Positions 5,767 through 6,201 of a stretch of 6,201 nucleotides of DNA are shown piece after piece (the stretch's first letter is position 1; every line of letters begins with the position of its first letter). Position numbers and translations under genes: made by a program. The stretch is from Clostridium sp. CAG:167 (GTDB lineage Bacteria; Bacillota; Clostridia; Lachnospirales; Lachnospiraceae). The notes under the pieces are model-generated. The model was not told the DNA's origin. It did not search any database and worked only from the letters and a program-made list of their open reading frames with translations. The stretch is from contig HF998354.1 of the NCBI GenBank assembly GCA_000433735.1, forward strand, positions 44,243 through 50,443. Direction: 5' to 3'.

Positions 5767-6054
5767 ATGATGAAATTGAACCTTCAGTTTTTCGCTCATA
5801 AAAAAGGAATGGGTTCTACTAAGAATGGTAGAGATTCTGAGTCTAAGAGATTAGGCGCAAAAAGAGCTGATGGACAGTTTGTTTTGGCTGGAAATATCCT
5901 TTACAGACAGCGTGGAACAAAAATCCACCCAGGTGTAAATGTTGGTAAAGGTGGAGACGATACATTGTATGCTTTGGTAGACGGTGTTCTTCGTTTCGAG
6001 AGAAAAGGAAGAGATAAGAAACAGGCTTCCGTATATCCAGTAGAAGACAAATAA
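5767..6054 (+). CDS. rpmA: 50S ribosomal protein L27 with Prp-cleavable N-terminal extension
   Basis: Large-subunit protein whose N-terminus reaches the peptidyl-transferase centre. The 95 residues include GSTKNGRDSESKRLGAKRADG (16-36), YRQRGTKIHPG (46-56) and GGDDTLYALVDGVLRFERKGRDKK, all diagnostic. It begins MMKLNLQFF then AHKKG, equivalent to MLKLNLQFF then ASKKG in S. aureus, so Prp should cut after F9 to expose A10. The start at 5767 rather than the adjacent ATG at 5770 gives the usual nine-residue extension. AGGAGG (5753-5758) overlaps the prp stop codon and lies eight bases before ATG, so this gene is translated strongly regardless of prp. A terminator hairpin follows. Confidence 0.98.
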   Translation: MMKLNLQFFAHKKGMGSTKNGRDSESKRLGAKRADGQFVLAGNILYRQRGTKIHPGVNVGKGGDDTLYALVDGVLRFERKGRDKKQASVYPVEDK

Positions 6055-6082
6055 TTTGGATTTAATGATTCGAAATGAGTCT

Positions 6083-6112
6083 GGGCTGCGCAGGTTTATG
6101 TGCAGCCCTTTT
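6083..6112 (+). terminator. Rho-independent terminator after rpmA
   Basis: Positions 6083-6092 pair with 6099-6108 (10 pairs, one G-T wobble, GC-rich, loop GGTTTA) and are followed by TTTT then G. The stem is strong but the T-run short, so termination may be partial and some read-through into obgE is plausible. I see no convincing separate promoter between here and obgE. Confidence 0.85.
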
Positions 6113-6137
6113 GTATATCATAGAAAGGTATGAAATT

Positions 6138-6201
6138 ATGTTTGCAGATCGCGCAAAAATTCTTATACGATCCGGAAACGGCGGAGACGGCCATGTAAGT
6201 T
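6138..6201 (+). CDS. obgE: Obg-family GTPase, N-terminal fragment (cut by window edge)
   Basis: Only the first 21 codons are present, reading MFADRAKILIRSGNGGDGHVS. This matches the start of the glycine-rich Obg fold (family form MF.D..KI.V..G.GG.G). Obg is a GTPase that assists late 50S assembly and links it to stress responses. The location straight after rpmA is the classic rplU-rpmA-obg order and supports the call. A modest AAAGG (6124-6128) lies nine bases before the ATG. An out-of-frame ATG at 6130 is ignored. The G domain and C-terminal domain lie outside the window. Confidence 0.9.
   Translation, partial: MFADRAKILIRSGNGGDGHVS

Noticed and set aside
6055..6137. Separate promoter for obgE
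   Set aside because: No -35/-10 pair with acceptable spacing is visible; read-through past the short T-run or a promoter of non-consensus type remains possible.

Overview
The window looks like a chromosomal segment from a low-to-moderate-GC Gram-positive anaerobe, most likely class Clostridia, perhaps Lachnospiraceae. The grounds are the rplU-prp-rpmA-obgE order, an L27 with the N-terminal extension that Prp removes, strong AGGAGG-type ribosome binding sites, and a second-type RsmH methyltransferase of a kind I recall from Clostridia. No mobile element, tRNA, rRNA or CRISPR array is visible. Every stretch over 300 bases is occupied by a gene.

Left part (1-2057, minus strand): a K+ uptake operon read leftward. 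trkA comes first (two-RCK regulatory subunit), then trkH (pore subunit), cut by the left edge after its N-terminal 215 residues. The two genes are 20 bases apart.

Divergent region (2058-2264): 207 bases that fire both ways. Leftward there is a probable extended -10 promoter for trkA. Rightward there is a clear TTGCCA-17-TATAAT promoter for rsmH. The rightward unit is unusually elaborate. A 20-base dyad covers its -35 region, a hairpin with a T-run sits just after the predicted start of transcription, and the ribosome binding site plus start codon is tandemly duplicated. The first copy opens a two-codon reading frame, Met-Phe-stop.

Middle (2265-4996, plus strand): three tightly packed genes: an RsmH-type rRNA methyltransferase with a basic N-terminal extension, a compact RNase E/G that ends where the zinc-link would begin, and an unrecognised 164-residue protein with a weak resemblance to a degenerate GGDEF-type domain. 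No terminator follows them.

Right part (4997-6201, plus strand): a strong promoter, a structured leader fitting the L21 leader class, then rplU (L21), prp (cysteine protease that trims L27) and rpmA (L27). A terminator hairpin follows, then the first 21 codons of obgE, the ribosome-assembly GTPase.

The whole plus-strand half concerns ribosome making and RNA processing: rRNA methylation, RNA 5'-end-sensing cleavage, two large-subunit proteins, the L27-maturing protease and a 50S assembly GTPase. Most of it is well-known conserved biology. The least explained parts are the rsmH leader and the 164-residue protein.
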